64,000 nucleotides of DNA, taken from JAVBNO01 sp031551485. Its GTDB lineage: Bacteria > Bacillota > Clostridia > Oscillospirales > Ruminococcaceae. How positions within the stretch are numbered: position 1 is the stretch's first letter; each line of letters starts with the position of its first letter. The notes under the pieces are model-generated. The model ran no database searches. It was given only the letters and a program-made list of their open reading frames with translations, and was not told where the DNA came from. Of this stretch, positions 35,532-43,623 are shown piece after piece. The position numbers and the translations under genes are program-made. The DNA lies in assembly GCA_031551485.1 (NCBI GenBank), contig JAVBNO010000027.1:1-64000 (forward strand). Direction: 5' to 3'.

Positions 35532-36980
35532 CTAGTGTCCCATTTCTTTCAACAGCCGCTCCACAATCACTTTTTCATCAAAATAGCGAGTTTCTCCTGC
35601 CAGCACCTGGTAGTCTTCGTGGCCTTTGCCCGCCAGCAGCAAAATATCCCCCGGTTCACTGTGGGCTAGTGCCCATTGGATGGCGTCAAAGCGATCTACA
35701 ATGGCAATATAGGGCTTTCCGCTGTCCACAAGGCCGGGCATTGCGTCGTCAATGATGCGTTGGGCGTCCTCGTCCCGGGGGTTGTCGGAAGTGAGGATGA
35801 CAAAATCAGAGAGTGCGGCGGCGGCCTTGGCCATATGGGGGCGTTTGGTGCGGTCCCGATTGCCGGCACATCCAAACAGAGTGACAATTCGACCTTTGGC
35901 AAATTCCCGAATGGCCGTCAGCACTTTTTCCAGGCCGTCCGGCGTGTGGGCGTAGTCACGCATAATGGTGACATCCCCAAAAGTGCCCAGCACCTCCGTA
36001 CGGCCGGTGACACCGGAGCAACTGGTGAGACCCTCGGTCACGGTATCCAGGTCAATGCCCAGCGACAGGCAGCATACGGCGGATGCCATGGCGTTAGCCA
36101 CCGAAAATGCCCCCGGCATTTGCAATTTCATACGGGAAATCATACTGCGGCCCACAAAAGCGAAACTGCTGCCCTGGGCGGAAATTTGAATGTTGTGGGC
36201 GGTGTAGTCCGCCAAGTCATCTTGAATGGAGTAACTTTGTTTGGCGCAGGAAACCTCTTGCAGCAGCCGGCGGCCATATTCGTCATCCACATTGATGACG
36301 GCCGTTTCGCAAAGATCGAACAGCTTGCGCTTGGCCAAATAGTAGCTTTCCATCGTTTGGTGATAATCCAGATGATCTTGTGTCAGGTTGGTAAAGACAG
36401 CCACTTTAAAGTGACAGCCGTCAATGCGATGTTGATCCAGCCCGTGGGAAGAAACTTCCATGACCACATATTCACACCCGGCTTCCACCATGCGCGCCAA
36501 AAGGGTATGCAATTGGAAAGGGTCGGGAGTGGTATATTTGGCGGGAATGACCAAGTCGCCGATAATATTTTGAATGGTACCGATAAGTCCGGTTTTCTTG
36601 CCTGCCTGATCCAAAACATGTTTGATCAGATAGCTGCAAGTCGTTTTACCATTGGTGCCGGTGATACCGATAAAATGAAGTTTTTGGGCGGGATTGTCAA
36701 AAAAATTAGCGCAGCAAATCGCATAGCACTGGCGGGTATTGGCCGCCAGAATTTGCCGGGGCAGCCCTAAATCCCGCTCTACCACAATGGCGGCCGCGCC
36801 TTTTGCCAAGGCGTCTTTGGCGTGATCATGGCCGTCGAACCGAGGGCCTTTCACACACAAAAATAAGTCCCCATGCCGCAGATGGCGGGAGTCGCAGGAT
36901 AAACCAGTGATGTCAATTTGAGAAATTGCTTCATCCAAAAGTGTGTGTTCGATGTTGGAAAGCAGTTTTTGCAAGATCAT
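35532..36980 (-). CDS. murE: MurE, UDP-MurNAc-tripeptide ligase (meso-DAP type)
   Basis: A 482-residue Mur ligase adding the third peptide residue. ATP loop GITGTNGKTTCSYLI is at about 103-117; the UDP/Mg stretch YTTPDPFQLHTLLARM and EVSSHGLDQHRIDG lie in the central domain. The C-terminal domain contains TSDNPRDEDAQ near 395, and the DNPR tetrad is the known signature of enzymes that add meso-diaminopimelate rather than lysine. This predicts a DAP-type cell wall. GGGAGG precedes the ATG. Confidence 0.96.
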   Translation of the reverse strand: MILQKLLSNIEHTLLDEAISQIDITGLSCDSRHLRHGDLFLCVKGPRFDGHDHAKDALAKGAAAIVVERDLGLPRQILAANTRQCYAICCANFFDNPAQKLHFIGITGTNGKTTCSYLIKHVLDQAGKKTGLIGTIQNIIGDLVIPAKYTTPDPFQLHTLLARMVEAGCEYVVMEVSSHGLDQHRIDGCHFKVAVFTNLTQDHLDYHQTMESYYLAKRKLFDLCETAVINVDDEYGRRLLQEVSCAKQSYSIQDDLADYTAHNIQISAQGSSFAFVGRSMISRMKLQMPGAFSVANAMASAVCCLSLGIDLDTVTEGLTSCSGVTGRTEVLGTFGDVTIMRDYAHTPDGLEKVLTAIREFAKGRIVTLFGCAGNRDRTKRPHMAKAAAALSDFVILTSDNPRDEDAQRIIDDAMPGLVDSGKPYIAIVDRFDAIQWALAHSEPGDILLLAGKGHEDYQVLAGETRYFDEKVIVERLLKEMGH

Positions 36981-37031
36981 GTTGTGCGCTTCCCTCCCGT
37001 CAAATAGTGCGAATCTAAGTCCAATTTATTG

Positions 37032-39248
37032 CTAATCCTCCACAGAATGGTCTACAAAGTTTACGGTGATTACCGTTCCTGGGTATACTTTGGTGCCGGC
37101 AGCATGGCTTTGCTTGACTGCGACAATATTGGGCTGGTTGATGTTGATGCCCACCACGCGGATATTAAGCCCGGCATTGGTAATAGCTGTATTCGCTTGC
37201 TGGCCGTTCATGCCGGTGACATCCGGCACGGTGACCATGCTGCCCTCGGTGGAGGCGGCATCGGTAAACAGGATGACCGTACCGCCCCGAGGAATGGGCT
37301 GGCCGCTCATTGGAATTTGTGCGATGACACTGCTGCCCTCGCCCAAAATCCGCGCCTTAAGGCCGCTTTGTGTCAACAGTTGGTTTTCTGCTTCTTCGGC
37401 CGTAAGCGTCACCACATTGGGGGTAGTAATGTCCATCTCAGCAATTTCTTTTTCGGAATATTTGGGTTCGATGCCCATATACGGCAGCACATCGGCCATG
37501 ATATCTCCCACAACCGGTGCCGCGATGGTAGAACCAAATACATTGGAGACAGATGGTTCATCCAAGAGCACCAGCACCGCGATTTGCGGATTGTCCGCAG
37601 GAGCAAAGCCCACAAAAGACAGGATATTACCTGTTTCTCCGGGGCCAATTTTTTCCGATGTACCGGTTTTGCCGCCAATGCGGTACCCAGGAATATAGGC
37701 GTTTTTACCTGAGCCTTCGGTGACGACTTTTTCGCACAGATAGGCAATCAGCTCTGACGTATCTTCCGAAACCACCTGCCGCTTGAGAACCGGTTTGGTG
37801 GTGGAGATGATATTGCCGTTGGGATCCAGTACCTGCTGCACCAGATAAGGTTCATATAAATACCCGCCGTTCACCGCCGCCGAAACGGCTGTGATCATTT
37901 GAAGAGGGGTTACTTTGAAAGTTTGCCCAAAAGAACTGCTCGCCAGACCCCATTGAGCCAAAATATCCTCGCTGTGGTAGATGCTGGTGGCCTCGCCGGG
38001 AAGGTCTATGCCGGTGGGTTCTGTCAGGCCAAAGCCTTCGAAGTTCTTGTAAAATGCATGGGCGCCCATGCTCATGCCAATTCTGACAAAAGCCGGATTG
38101 CAGGAGTTGCGCATGGCGGCTTCAAAGTCTTGGTGGCCGTGACCCGCCGCCCGCCAGCAGTGAATTTTTCGCCCGTTCACCTCAATATAGCCCGGGCAGT
38201 CAAATGTGCTGTTTACATTGACCGTACCGGCTTCCACCGCACCGGATGCCGTAATAATCTTGAAAACCGATCCCGGTTCATAAGGCTCGGTAATCGCTTT
38301 GTTCATCCACTGGGTAAATTGTTCGTTTTGCCGCGCCGCCTTGTATTCTTCCGATGTCTGGTCGGTGTACTGGCTGAGCCGGGCAATGGCAAAAGGATCC
38401 AAAAGTTCCGTGGGATCATTGGGATCAAAATCCGGTTTGTCTGCCATCGCCAAAATGGCGCCGGTATTGACATCCATGACGATGCCCACCGCGCGGTTCT
38501 TCACATTATGTTCCGCCACCGCCGTGGCTAAATGCTTCTCGACAAAATGCTGGATGCCTTCGTCAATGGTCAGCACCAAGCTATTGCCCGGCGTAGGGTC
38601 ATACATCTCCTGCTTGCGCATACTCATGTCGGTACCCCGGGCATTTTTCAGCGAGGCCACCCGCCCCGGGGTGCCGCTCAGCGTCTTGTCATAATAGGCT
38701 TCCAGCCCGTAGGCGCCGCCATTTGAATTGACAAAGCCCAGCACCTTGGCCGCAAAATTTCCGTAAGGATAATATCGTTTTGTGTCCAGTTCCAAATTGA
38801 TGGCCATTAACTTTTTGTCGCTGGCAAAGGCGGTTACTTTATCGGCTGTTTCCTTATCAATTTTAGATTTGACAATTTGGTAGTAACTTGCTTTTTTCTG
38901 CCCCAATTCAATAATTTTCTCTTTTGGCACTTCTAAAATATCCGACAGCCCTTCGGCAATCTGATTCAGCTGTTCCTCATTTTCGATGTCGGCCGGAGAG
39001 ATGAAGACCGTCCATACATCGCCGCTTTTGGCCAATATTTTTCCATTGGCGTCGTAAATGGTACCACGGGGTGCCGGAATGGTGGTGGCGCGCATATGTT
39101 GTGCTGTAGCGCGCTGCTGGTAAAATTGTTGATCAATAACCTGAATGCGAAACAGCTGAACAATTAAAATGCTGCAGCCGACAAAACATAAGATTGACGC
39201 GACCACAAACATTCTCAGACGCATGCGATTTCCGGGAGGATTGGCCAT
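37032..39248 (-). CDS. SpoVD/FtsI-type penicillin-binding protein with two PASTA domains
   Basis: A 738-residue class B PBP (transpeptidase). A short cytoplasmic tail and one transmembrane helix (about 10-32) lead to the dimerisation domain (RGTIYDANGKILAKS). The transpeptidase domain has the Ser of EPGSVFKIITASG near residue 326 and KTGTSEKIGPG near 525. Two C-terminal PASTA domains (about 610-670 and 672-735) bind uncrosslinked glycan. Architecture matches SpoVD or PBP2B-like enzymes of Clostridia; whether its role is vegetative division or cortex synthesis is not decidable here. GGAGC precedes the ATG. A 160-base gap to ftsL contains a 14-bp palindrome. Confidence 0.95.
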   Translation of the reverse strand: MANPPGNRMRLRMFVVASILCFVGCSILIVQLFRIQVIDQQFYQQRATAQHMRATTIPAPRGTIYDANGKILAKSGDVWTVFISPADIENEEQLNQIAEGLSDILEVPKEKIIELGQKKASYYQIVKSKIDKETADKVTAFASDKKLMAINLELDTKRYYPYGNFAAKVLGFVNSNGGAYGLEAYYDKTLSGTPGRVASLKNARGTDMSMRKQEMYDPTPGNSLVLTIDEGIQHFVEKHLATAVAEHNVKNRAVGIVMDVNTGAILAMADKPDFDPNDPTELLDPFAIARLSQYTDQTSEEYKAARQNEQFTQWMNKAITEPYEPGSVFKIITASGAVEAGTVNVNSTFDCPGYIEVNGRKIHCWRAAGHGHQDFEAAMRNSCNPAFVRIGMSMGAHAFYKNFEGFGLTEPTGIDLPGEATSIYHSEDILAQWGLASSSFGQTFKVTPLQMITAVSAAVNGGYLYEPYLVQQVLDPNGNIISTTKPVLKRQVVSEDTSELIAYLCEKVVTEGSGKNAYIPGYRIGGKTGTSEKIGPGETGNILSFVGFAPADNPQIAVLVLLDEPSVSNVFGSTIAAPVVGDIMADVLPYMGIEPKYSEKEIAEMDITTPNVVTLTAEEAENQLLTQSGLKARILGEGSSVIAQIPMSGQPIPRGGTVILFTDAASTEGSMVTVPDVTGMNGQQANTAITNAGLNIRVVGININQPNIVAVKQSHAAGTKVYPGTVITVNFVDHSVED

Positions 39249-39408
39249 AATAAAAGCTCCATTTCACCGCTTGGGCCAGCGAAATTTTATCGACCCAAGT
39301 ATATTGAGATGATGGGGAAACCGATACCGCCCTTTGCAAAGGGGGGTAAAAACAAACTAAGAGCTAAGACAGTTGCACTTCTTAACCCTTAGCTAATACA
39401 TTCTTATT

Positions 39409-39888
39409 TTAGTTCAGGTTCAGGTATTCCAATACCCTGTCTTTAAACTCACCAAGCCGATCGGCAATTCCGGTGCTTTCCTCCGGGATGTCGCGGATGA
39501 TTTGGTCACTGGCTTGCATATCGATATATGTGACTTGGTATTTTTCAATTTTGGCCAGCCCCAGCTCACTGGTGGCATATTGTTCCAAACTGCGCAATGA
39601 ACCTTGGCTTTCGATTAAAGATTGAAGTCTGACTTCCTCACTTTGCAGCACAATAAGCTGGCTGTTATAAGTACTGATCTGGTCCCCTAGTTCCGACAAA
39701 ACCACTTGATTGTAAATGCTCAGACAGGCGACCGAAAGAAACACAAGCACACAGCTTATCATTTTAAAGACTGCCAATTTTTTGCTGGGTAATTTCTTTG
39801 TGTTCTTCACCACTCGTAATTCAGGCCTTTGTTTTGGTTGTCTTGGCTCAAATCGTGCAAGATCATATGCACTGCTTACGCCCGCCAT
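39409..39888 (-). CDS. ftsL: Cell division protein FtsL
   Basis: A 159-residue bitopic protein. A basic cytoplasmic tail of about 40 residues, one transmembrane helix (about 43-63, KMISCVLVFLSVACLSIYN) and an extracytoplasmic coiled coil (LGDQISTYNSQLIVLQSEEV) match FtsL, which joins FtsQ/DivIB in the divisome. The C-terminus (YATSELGLAKIEKYQVTYI) is typical. A GGGAGT site precedes the ATG and overlaps the end of a 36-codon upstream reading frame. It is preceded by a 290-bp repeat array rather than following rsmH directly. Confidence 0.88.
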   Translation of the reverse strand: MAGVSSAYDLARFEPRQPKQRPELRVVKNTKKLPSKKLAVFKMISCVLVFLSVACLSIYNQVVLSELGDQISTYNSQLIVLQSEEVRLQSLIESQGSLRSLEQYATSELGLAKIEKYQVTYIDMQASDQIIRDIPEESTGIADRLGEFKDRVLEYLNLN

Positions 39889-39892
39889 AATT

Positions 39893-40003
39893 TCACTCCC
39901 TCGCCTTTACACGATGGCAAAACAAGGGGGGTGAATTCGGCGGGGGCGAATGTGATTGTGCGTCCTGTGCTGCTCCGCCGAATTCTGTCCTCTCTTTTGC
40001 CAC
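39893..40003 (-). CDS. Possible 36-codon leader ORF ahead of ftsL
   Basis: A GTG codon inside the last repeat of the array follows AAGGA at 8 bases, and the frame runs 36 codons to a TGA four bases before the ftsL ATG. The ftsL ribosome site lies inside its final codons, so translation could be coupled. The predicted peptide starts V-A-K-E-R-T-E and is Pro/Ser-rich, with no signal peptide or known domain. It may be a regulatory uORF or a by-product of the repeat sequence. Confidence 0.3.
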   Translation of the reverse strand: MAKERTEFGGAAQDAQSHSPPPNSPPLFCHRVKARE

Positions 40004-40272
40004 ATCGTTTTTCCTTGCTACAGAAAAACGATTTTGTCCTGTCCTCTCTTTTGCTACCTACCGGCCTTTTGTGAAAGCCGATATATTGCTGTCAAAAGTT
40101 CTGTCCTCTCTTTTGCCCCATCGCCCATCTCACGAGGGCCCCCCGCCGGTATATCCGTTTGCTGCCGGATACACCGGCGGGTTTTCGTTCTCTCTTCTCT
40201 TTCGCCACCATTTTCCCATAGTCCGCGGGATAATTGTACCGTAAATAGAAGTTCTACCCTCTCTTTTGCCAC
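39983..40272 (-). repeat. Five-copy 20-bp repeat array with interposed hairpins, rsmH-ftsL gap
   Basis: Read on the minus (transcribed) strand, GTGGCAAAAGAGAGGACAGA recurs with small changes at plus-strand positions 40252-40272, 40188-40208 (most divergent), 40099-40119, 40038-40057 and 39983-40003, 55-89 bases apart. Between copies lie inverted repeats: CCCGCCGGTaTATCCG with its complement (40142-40181), CTTTTG/CAAAAG with an inner CGGC stem (40061-40098) and ATCGTTTTTC/GAAAAACGAT. A GAATTCGGCGG/CCGCCGAATTC dyad follows the last copy. The whole 421-base gap between rsmH and ftsL is unusual for a dcw operon. Copies contain a Shine-Dalgarno-like AGAGAGGA. A frame through copies one to three is open for 72 codons (40054-40272). 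Confidence 0.85.
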
Positions 40273-40309
40273 AGTAATAGGAGGAATATAAAATGAAAAA
40301 CATAAAATG

Positions 40310-41242
40310 CTAGGTGATTTTTTCAATGACCCTAAGCTTGGCAGAAGCGCTTCGCTTGTTCGTCTGCAGTTCTTCTGCGGTTGGAAGAATCGGTTTTTTG
40401 GCAATTGCCTTGGCCTTTGGGGTGTTCCCGCACACGCAAACCGGGAAATCGGGCGGACAGGTGCACCCTTTGCACCAGGCCGCAAATTGCTGTTTTACAA
40501 TCCTGTCCTCAAGTGAATGGAATGTGATGACCGCAAACCGTGCGCCAACGCCAAGTCGCTCGAAGATGGCTTCCAGCCCTCGGCTGAGTTGCATCAGTTC
40601 ATCATTGACAGCAATTCGCAGCGCCTGATAGGTGCGTTTAGCCGGATGACCTTCACCAGCGGCGCCGCCCCGCGGCACCGACTTTCGAACCAGTTCCACC
40701 AGCTCGCCTGTGCGTTCAATTGGCTTTTGCGCCCGCGCCGCCACAATCGTTCTGGCAATGCGGGAAGCAAATCGCTCTTCCCCGTATTCCCGCAAAATAC
40801 GGGTAATCTCCTCGGCTGAGGCCGTGTTAATAATATCATAGGCCGAAAGGCCGACTTGACTCATGCGCATATCCAGGGGTGCATCTTCTGCCATGTAGGA
40901 AAAACCCCGTTCGGGTGTGTCCAACTGATGGCTGGAAGTACCGATATCCAAAAGTGCCCCTGAAAGCGTAGCAACGCCAACTTCATCCAACAATCTGGGG
41001 ATGTCTGTAAACTCGCCTTGCCGCACTGTGGCACAGCTGTAAGGAGCCAACCGTGCCGCTGCTGTTTTCACGGCATCCGGGTCACGGTCGGTTGCAATAA
41101 GGCGGCCTGTCGTCAGCCGTTTGGCAATGGCTACAGAATGCCCGGCGCCACCGGCTGTACCATCCAGGTAGATTCCGCCCGGCCAAATAGACAATGCTTC
41201 CAGACATTCATCCAGAAGAACGGGGACATGCGAAAATTCCAT
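40310..41242 (-). CDS. rsmH: 16S rRNA (cytosine1402-N4)-methyltransferase RsmH
   Basis: A 310-residue SAM-dependent methyltransferase acting on C1402 of 16S rRNA. Motifs: HVPVLLDECLEAL at the N-terminus, YLDGTAGGAGHS SAM site (about 24-35), ATDRDPDAV (about 50), LLDIGTSSHQLDTPERGFSY (about 96-115), DMRMSQ (about 125), and the C-terminal ITFHSLEDRIVKQQF with PKAKAIAKKPILPT. mraZ ends 9 bases upstream. It is the second dcw gene. Confidence 0.97.
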   Translation of the reverse strand: MEFSHVPVLLDECLEALSIWPGGIYLDGTAGGAGHSVAIAKRLTTGRLIATDRDPDAVKTAAARLAPYSCATVRQGEFTDIPRLLDEVGVATLSGALLDIGTSSHQLDTPERGFSYMAEDAPLDMRMSQVGLSAYDIINTASAEEITRILREYGEERFASRIARTIVAARAQKPIERTGELVELVRKSVPRGGAAGEGHPAKRTYQALRIAVNDELMQLSRGLEAIFERLGVGARFAVITFHSLEDRIVKQQFAAWCKGCTCPPDFPVCVCGNTPKAKAIAKKPILPTAEELQTNKRSASAKLRVIEKIT

Positions 41243-41251
41243 GATACATTC

Positions 41252-41680
41252 CTAAATGCCAAAGGAGGCCAATTTGCCTTGCACTTCGGCGTCTTCTTTG
41301 ATTTCTTGGGTCTTCTTCTCCCAATGGGAGACCGACCAAATTTCCGCTTTATCTTTTTCCATCAAACCGGTAATCATCGCTTGTCTTTCATCGATAAGCC
41401 CGGCATGACGTCTGAGATCCTGATTAATGACAATACGCCCTTGGCTGTCCGGTTCCACTTCCTGGGAGGTGGCGTCTATGGTACGCTTCAGCTTTTTGGC
41501 CACATCCGGTGTGTTCTCGCTGTTGATCCGATCAATAATTTCCTGCCATCCGGCTTCGGAGAGCACAAGCAAGCATTCTTCACTGCTTTGAATAATATGA
41601 AAACTTTTTCCCAGCGCTTCCCGCAGTTTGGCAGGAAAACTCAGGCGCCCGGCATCGTCAATAGTATGTTGGCTTTTCAT
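41252..41680 (-). CDS. mraZ: Transcriptional regulator MraZ
   Basis: A 142-residue protein with two AbrB-like SpoVT/MraZ repeats: an N-terminal DDAGRLSFPAKLREAL and a second EPDSQGRIVINQDLRRHAGL near residue 78. MraZ forms ring oligomers and represses its own dcw operon by binding short G-rich direct repeats near the promoter. Such repeats are present just upstream (41719-41763), overlapping the predicted transcription start. AAGGAGG precedes the ATG. It is first in the cluster, as usual. Confidence 0.96.
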   Translation of the reverse strand: MKSQHTIDDAGRLSFPAKLREALGKSFHIIQSSEECLLVLSEAGWQEIIDRINSENTPDVAKKLKRTIDATSQEVEPDSQGRIVINQDLRRHAGLIDERQAMITGLMEKDKAEIWSVSHWEKKTQEIKEDAEVQGKLASFGI

Positions 41681-41718
41681 GTTTTCCCACCTCCTTCGAG
41701 GACAGGGGGAAATTTCTT

Positions 41719-41763
41719 CACCATTTCACCCCAATTGATTCCATTTTACACCGGTTGTCCCCA
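41719..41763 (-). promoter_or_regulatory. Putative MraZ boxes, two pairs
   Basis: On the minus strand TGGGG-N5-CGGTG (41749-41763) and TGGGG-N5-TGGTG (41719-41733) recur exactly 30 bases apart. Spacing of G-rich 5-mers by 5 bases is the known form of MraZ operators in other bacteria. They begin immediately after the -10 box. Confidence 0.6.
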
Positions 41764-41792
41764 ATTATAGTCCCTCTCAAACAAAATTGCAA
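41764..41792 (-). promoter_or_regulatory. Sigma-A promoter of the dcw cluster
   Basis: TTGCAA, 17 bases, TATAAT on the minus strand, 85 bases before the mraZ start, directly followed by the MraZ-box-like repeats. Confidence 0.8.
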
Positions 41793-41885
41793 TAGGTAAA
41801 ATCCAAAATTTGAAAAAAATTTTCCCTATCCAGTGGCAAAATGGTGAAGAAATCATCATTTTTCTGTGAATTTTTTGCATAAAAA

Positions 41886-41927
41886 ATAAAACGGCAAGGA
41901 AATGATCATTCATTTCCCGCCGTTTTG
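41886..41927 (-). terminator. Terminator of the coaD operon
   Basis: A long hairpin (AAAACGGC...GGAAATGA with its complement), followed on the minus strand by TTTTATTTTTT, 30 bases after the coiled-coil gene stop. Confidence 0.85.
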
Positions 41928-41957
41928 TTACTTCTTTTGCACTAAAATCGGGGCCAA

Positions 41958-42437
41958 TCAGGGCTGGACACGGATACCGGACTGGTTATGCATGGCCGTA
42001 CGCAGCGCCTGCCGGGTACCTTTCACTTCCTCCAGAGATTTCAGCAACGCCGCTTCGGTCTGCTGGAGCTGTTCGTCGGAAAACTTTTGGGCGCCGGCCC
42101 GCATCTCGCGGGCCTGCCGTTGTGCCTGTCCCACAATTTCCTTGGCCCGTGCCTGGGCCTCCCGCACGACTTCCTCCTGCGACACCATAACCCGGGCGCG
42201 TTCCTCCGCCTTGCGGATGAGTGTTTCCGATTCCCGCTTGGCAATGGCAATAATCTCGTTGCGGTCAGAAACAATGGCGCGGGCCTGTTTAATCTCGGTG
42301 GGCAAATTCAGCCGCACATCGTCTATCAAATCCCGAACCTTTTCCGCGTCCACCACGCAACGGCCGCCCGTCAACGGCAAATTCCACGATTTATCCAAAA
42401 GCTCATCAATGACATCTAAAATTTCTTCAATACCCAT
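41958..42437 (-). CDS. Coiled-coil protein (DivIVA/ATP-synthase-b-like)
   Basis: 159 residues, mostly one long charged helix (about 55-145, e.g. EAQARAKEIVGQAQRQAREM), preceded by a short conserved head (MGIEEILDVIDELLDKSWN). Databases often label such clostridial proteins ATPase or V-type subunit because of the b-subunit-like coiled coil; no ATP-binding motif exists. The ATG at 42437 has AAAGGAGAGG upstream. It is the third gene of rsmD-coaD-this, an arrangement familiar in Clostridia. The function is unknown, possibly structural. Confidence 0.75.
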   Translation of the reverse strand: MGIEEILDVIDELLDKSWNLPLTGGRCVVDAEKVRDLIDDVRLNLPTEIKQARAIVSDRNEIIAIAKRESETLIRKAEERARVMVSQEEVVREAQARAKEIVGQAQRQAREMRAGAQKFSDEQLQQTEAALLKSLEEVKGTRQALRTAMHNQSGIRVQP

Positions 42438-42472
42438 ATGTACCTCTCCTTTTGTGTTTTCTTCACATTTGC

Positions 42473-42961
42473 CTATTTGCTTTTCACTAGCCTTTGCTTG
42501 ATGACTTCCAAAACACATTCCGGCACAAAGGGGGAAATGTCACCGCCAAAGTGGGCCACTTGCTTCACCAAACTGGAACTAAGATACATGTTTTGCGTGC
42601 TGGTGGTTAAAAAAATGGTCTCCGCCTCGGGCAACAACATTTTATTGGTCAGCGCCATTTGGAATTCAAACTCAAAGTCCGACACGGCCCGCAGGCCTTT
42701 GACGATCGCAACGCCTTTTCGCAATGTCACGTAATCGATGAGTAGCCCATCGTAGGAATCGACCTCTACATTCTGGATGCAGCGGGTGGCTTGCTGCAAA
42801 AGCGACATTCTTTCTTCGCAAGTAAAGCTGGGGTGCTTTTCCGGGTTGGTTACGACAACGACAATCACTTTGTCAAAAAGATTGCTGGCCCGGCGAATAA
42901 TATCCAAATGCCCGTTGGTTACCGGGTCAAAACTCCCGGGGCAAATGGCAGTTCTCTCCAT
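42473..42961 (-). CDS. coaD: Pantetheine-phosphate adenylyltransferase
   Basis: A 162-residue nucleotidyltransferase for the penultimate CoA step (phosphopantetheine plus ATP). Motifs: PGSFDPVTNGHLDIIRRA with the T/HxGH-type nucleotide site (about 7-24), VKGLRAVSDFEFEFQMA near 88 and the ISSTxxR-equivalent LSSSLVKQVAHFGGD near 127. ATG 42961 is preferred because AGGAGG is 7 bases upstream; that site lies in the last codons of rsmD, whose TGA overlaps the leader. Confidence 0.96.
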   Translation of the reverse strand: MERTAICPGSFDPVTNGHLDIIRRASNLFDKVIVVVVTNPEKHPSFTCEERMSLLQQATRCIQNVEVDSYDGLLIDYVTLRKGVAIVKGLRAVSDFEFEFQMALTNKMLLPEAETIFLTTSTQNMYLSSSLVKQVAHFGGDISPFVPECVLEVIKQRLVKSK

Positions 42962-42963
42962 AT

Positions 42964-43515
42964 TCATTCCTCCTCTGTACGGGGGATACGGTAAACTGTA
43001 ACCATCGTCTTGCCATAGCGGTACTGGCGGTAAAGCGCAAAATCACCGGCTTGTTCAGGCAAGTTTTCCCCTTTCTGCGTTTCGCAAACGATGACGCCCG
43101 AAGACGACATCCGCCCAGCCAGGGCCACCAGAATTTTGGACACAACACCCTGTCCATAAGGGGGGTCGACAAAGGCAATGTCAAATTGGTCGGTTGTGGT
43201 ACGCAGCAAATCGAAGGCATCCATTGCCACCACGCGGGCCTGTTTTTGCAGCCCGGTGGCCGTCAGGTTTTGCAGCACCACTTGCTGCGCCTGCCGCGAT
43301 ATGTCCCCAAAGACACAAAAACGCGCCCCCCGGCTTAAGGCCTCGATTCCCATTTGCCCGCTGCCGGCAAACAAGTCCAACACCATGGCGCCCTCTATCT
43401 CAAATTGGATGGAACTGAAAATGCCCTCCTTCACCATGTCGGATGTGGGGCGGGTGTCCAGCCCTGGCGGCGCCGCCAGTTTGCGACCCCGGGCAATTCC
43501 GGTAATGACTCTCAT
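42964..43515 (-). CDS. rsmD: 16S rRNA (guanine966-N2)-methyltransferase RsmD
   Basis: A 183-residue SAM methyltransferase modifying G966. N-terminal RVITGIARGRKLAAPPGLDTRPTSDMVKEGIFS pattern, SAM motif VLDLFAGSGQMGIEALSRGA (about 45-64) and catalytic DPPY tetrad in FVDPPYGQG (about 115). It has its own promoter upstream and is followed without a gap by coaD. Confidence 0.95.
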   Translation of the reverse strand: MRVITGIARGRKLAAPPGLDTRPTSDMVKEGIFSSIQFEIEGAMVLDLFAGSGQMGIEALSRGARFCVFGDISRQAQQVVLQNLTATGLQKQARVVAMDAFDLLRTTTDQFDIAFVDPPYGQGVVSKILVALAGRMSSSGVIVCETQKGENLPEQAGDFALYRQYRYGKTMVTVYRIPRTEEE

Positions 43516-43556
43516 GAATGCTATCTTCCTTTGCTTTGCTTATTATTGATACCACC

Positions 43557-43585
43557 ATTATGCTGATTCCACAATCGGCTGTCAA
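43557..43585 (-). promoter_or_regulatory. Sigma-A promoter of rsmD-coaD
   Basis: TTGACA, 17 bases, CATAAT on the minus strand, 42 bases before the rsmD start codon. Confidence 0.75.
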
Positions 43586-43623
43586 GACTTGGACGGTTCC
43601 TCATTGTGAACGGTTCGTAAATT

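Noticed and set aside
35676..36770. 364-codon open frame on the plus strand
   Set aside because: Antisense shadow of murE, with no ribosome site or domain.
39983..40272. CRISPR array
   Set aside because: Repeats are about 20 bp and diverge between copies. Spacings are irregular (55-89 bases), most spacers are self-complementary hairpins, and no cas genes are in the window.
40054..40485. 143-codon minus-strand frame overlapping the rsmH end
   Set aside because: Its first half is the out-of-frame 3-prime end of rsmH and the rest is the repeat array; no start with a ribosome site supports the whole frame.
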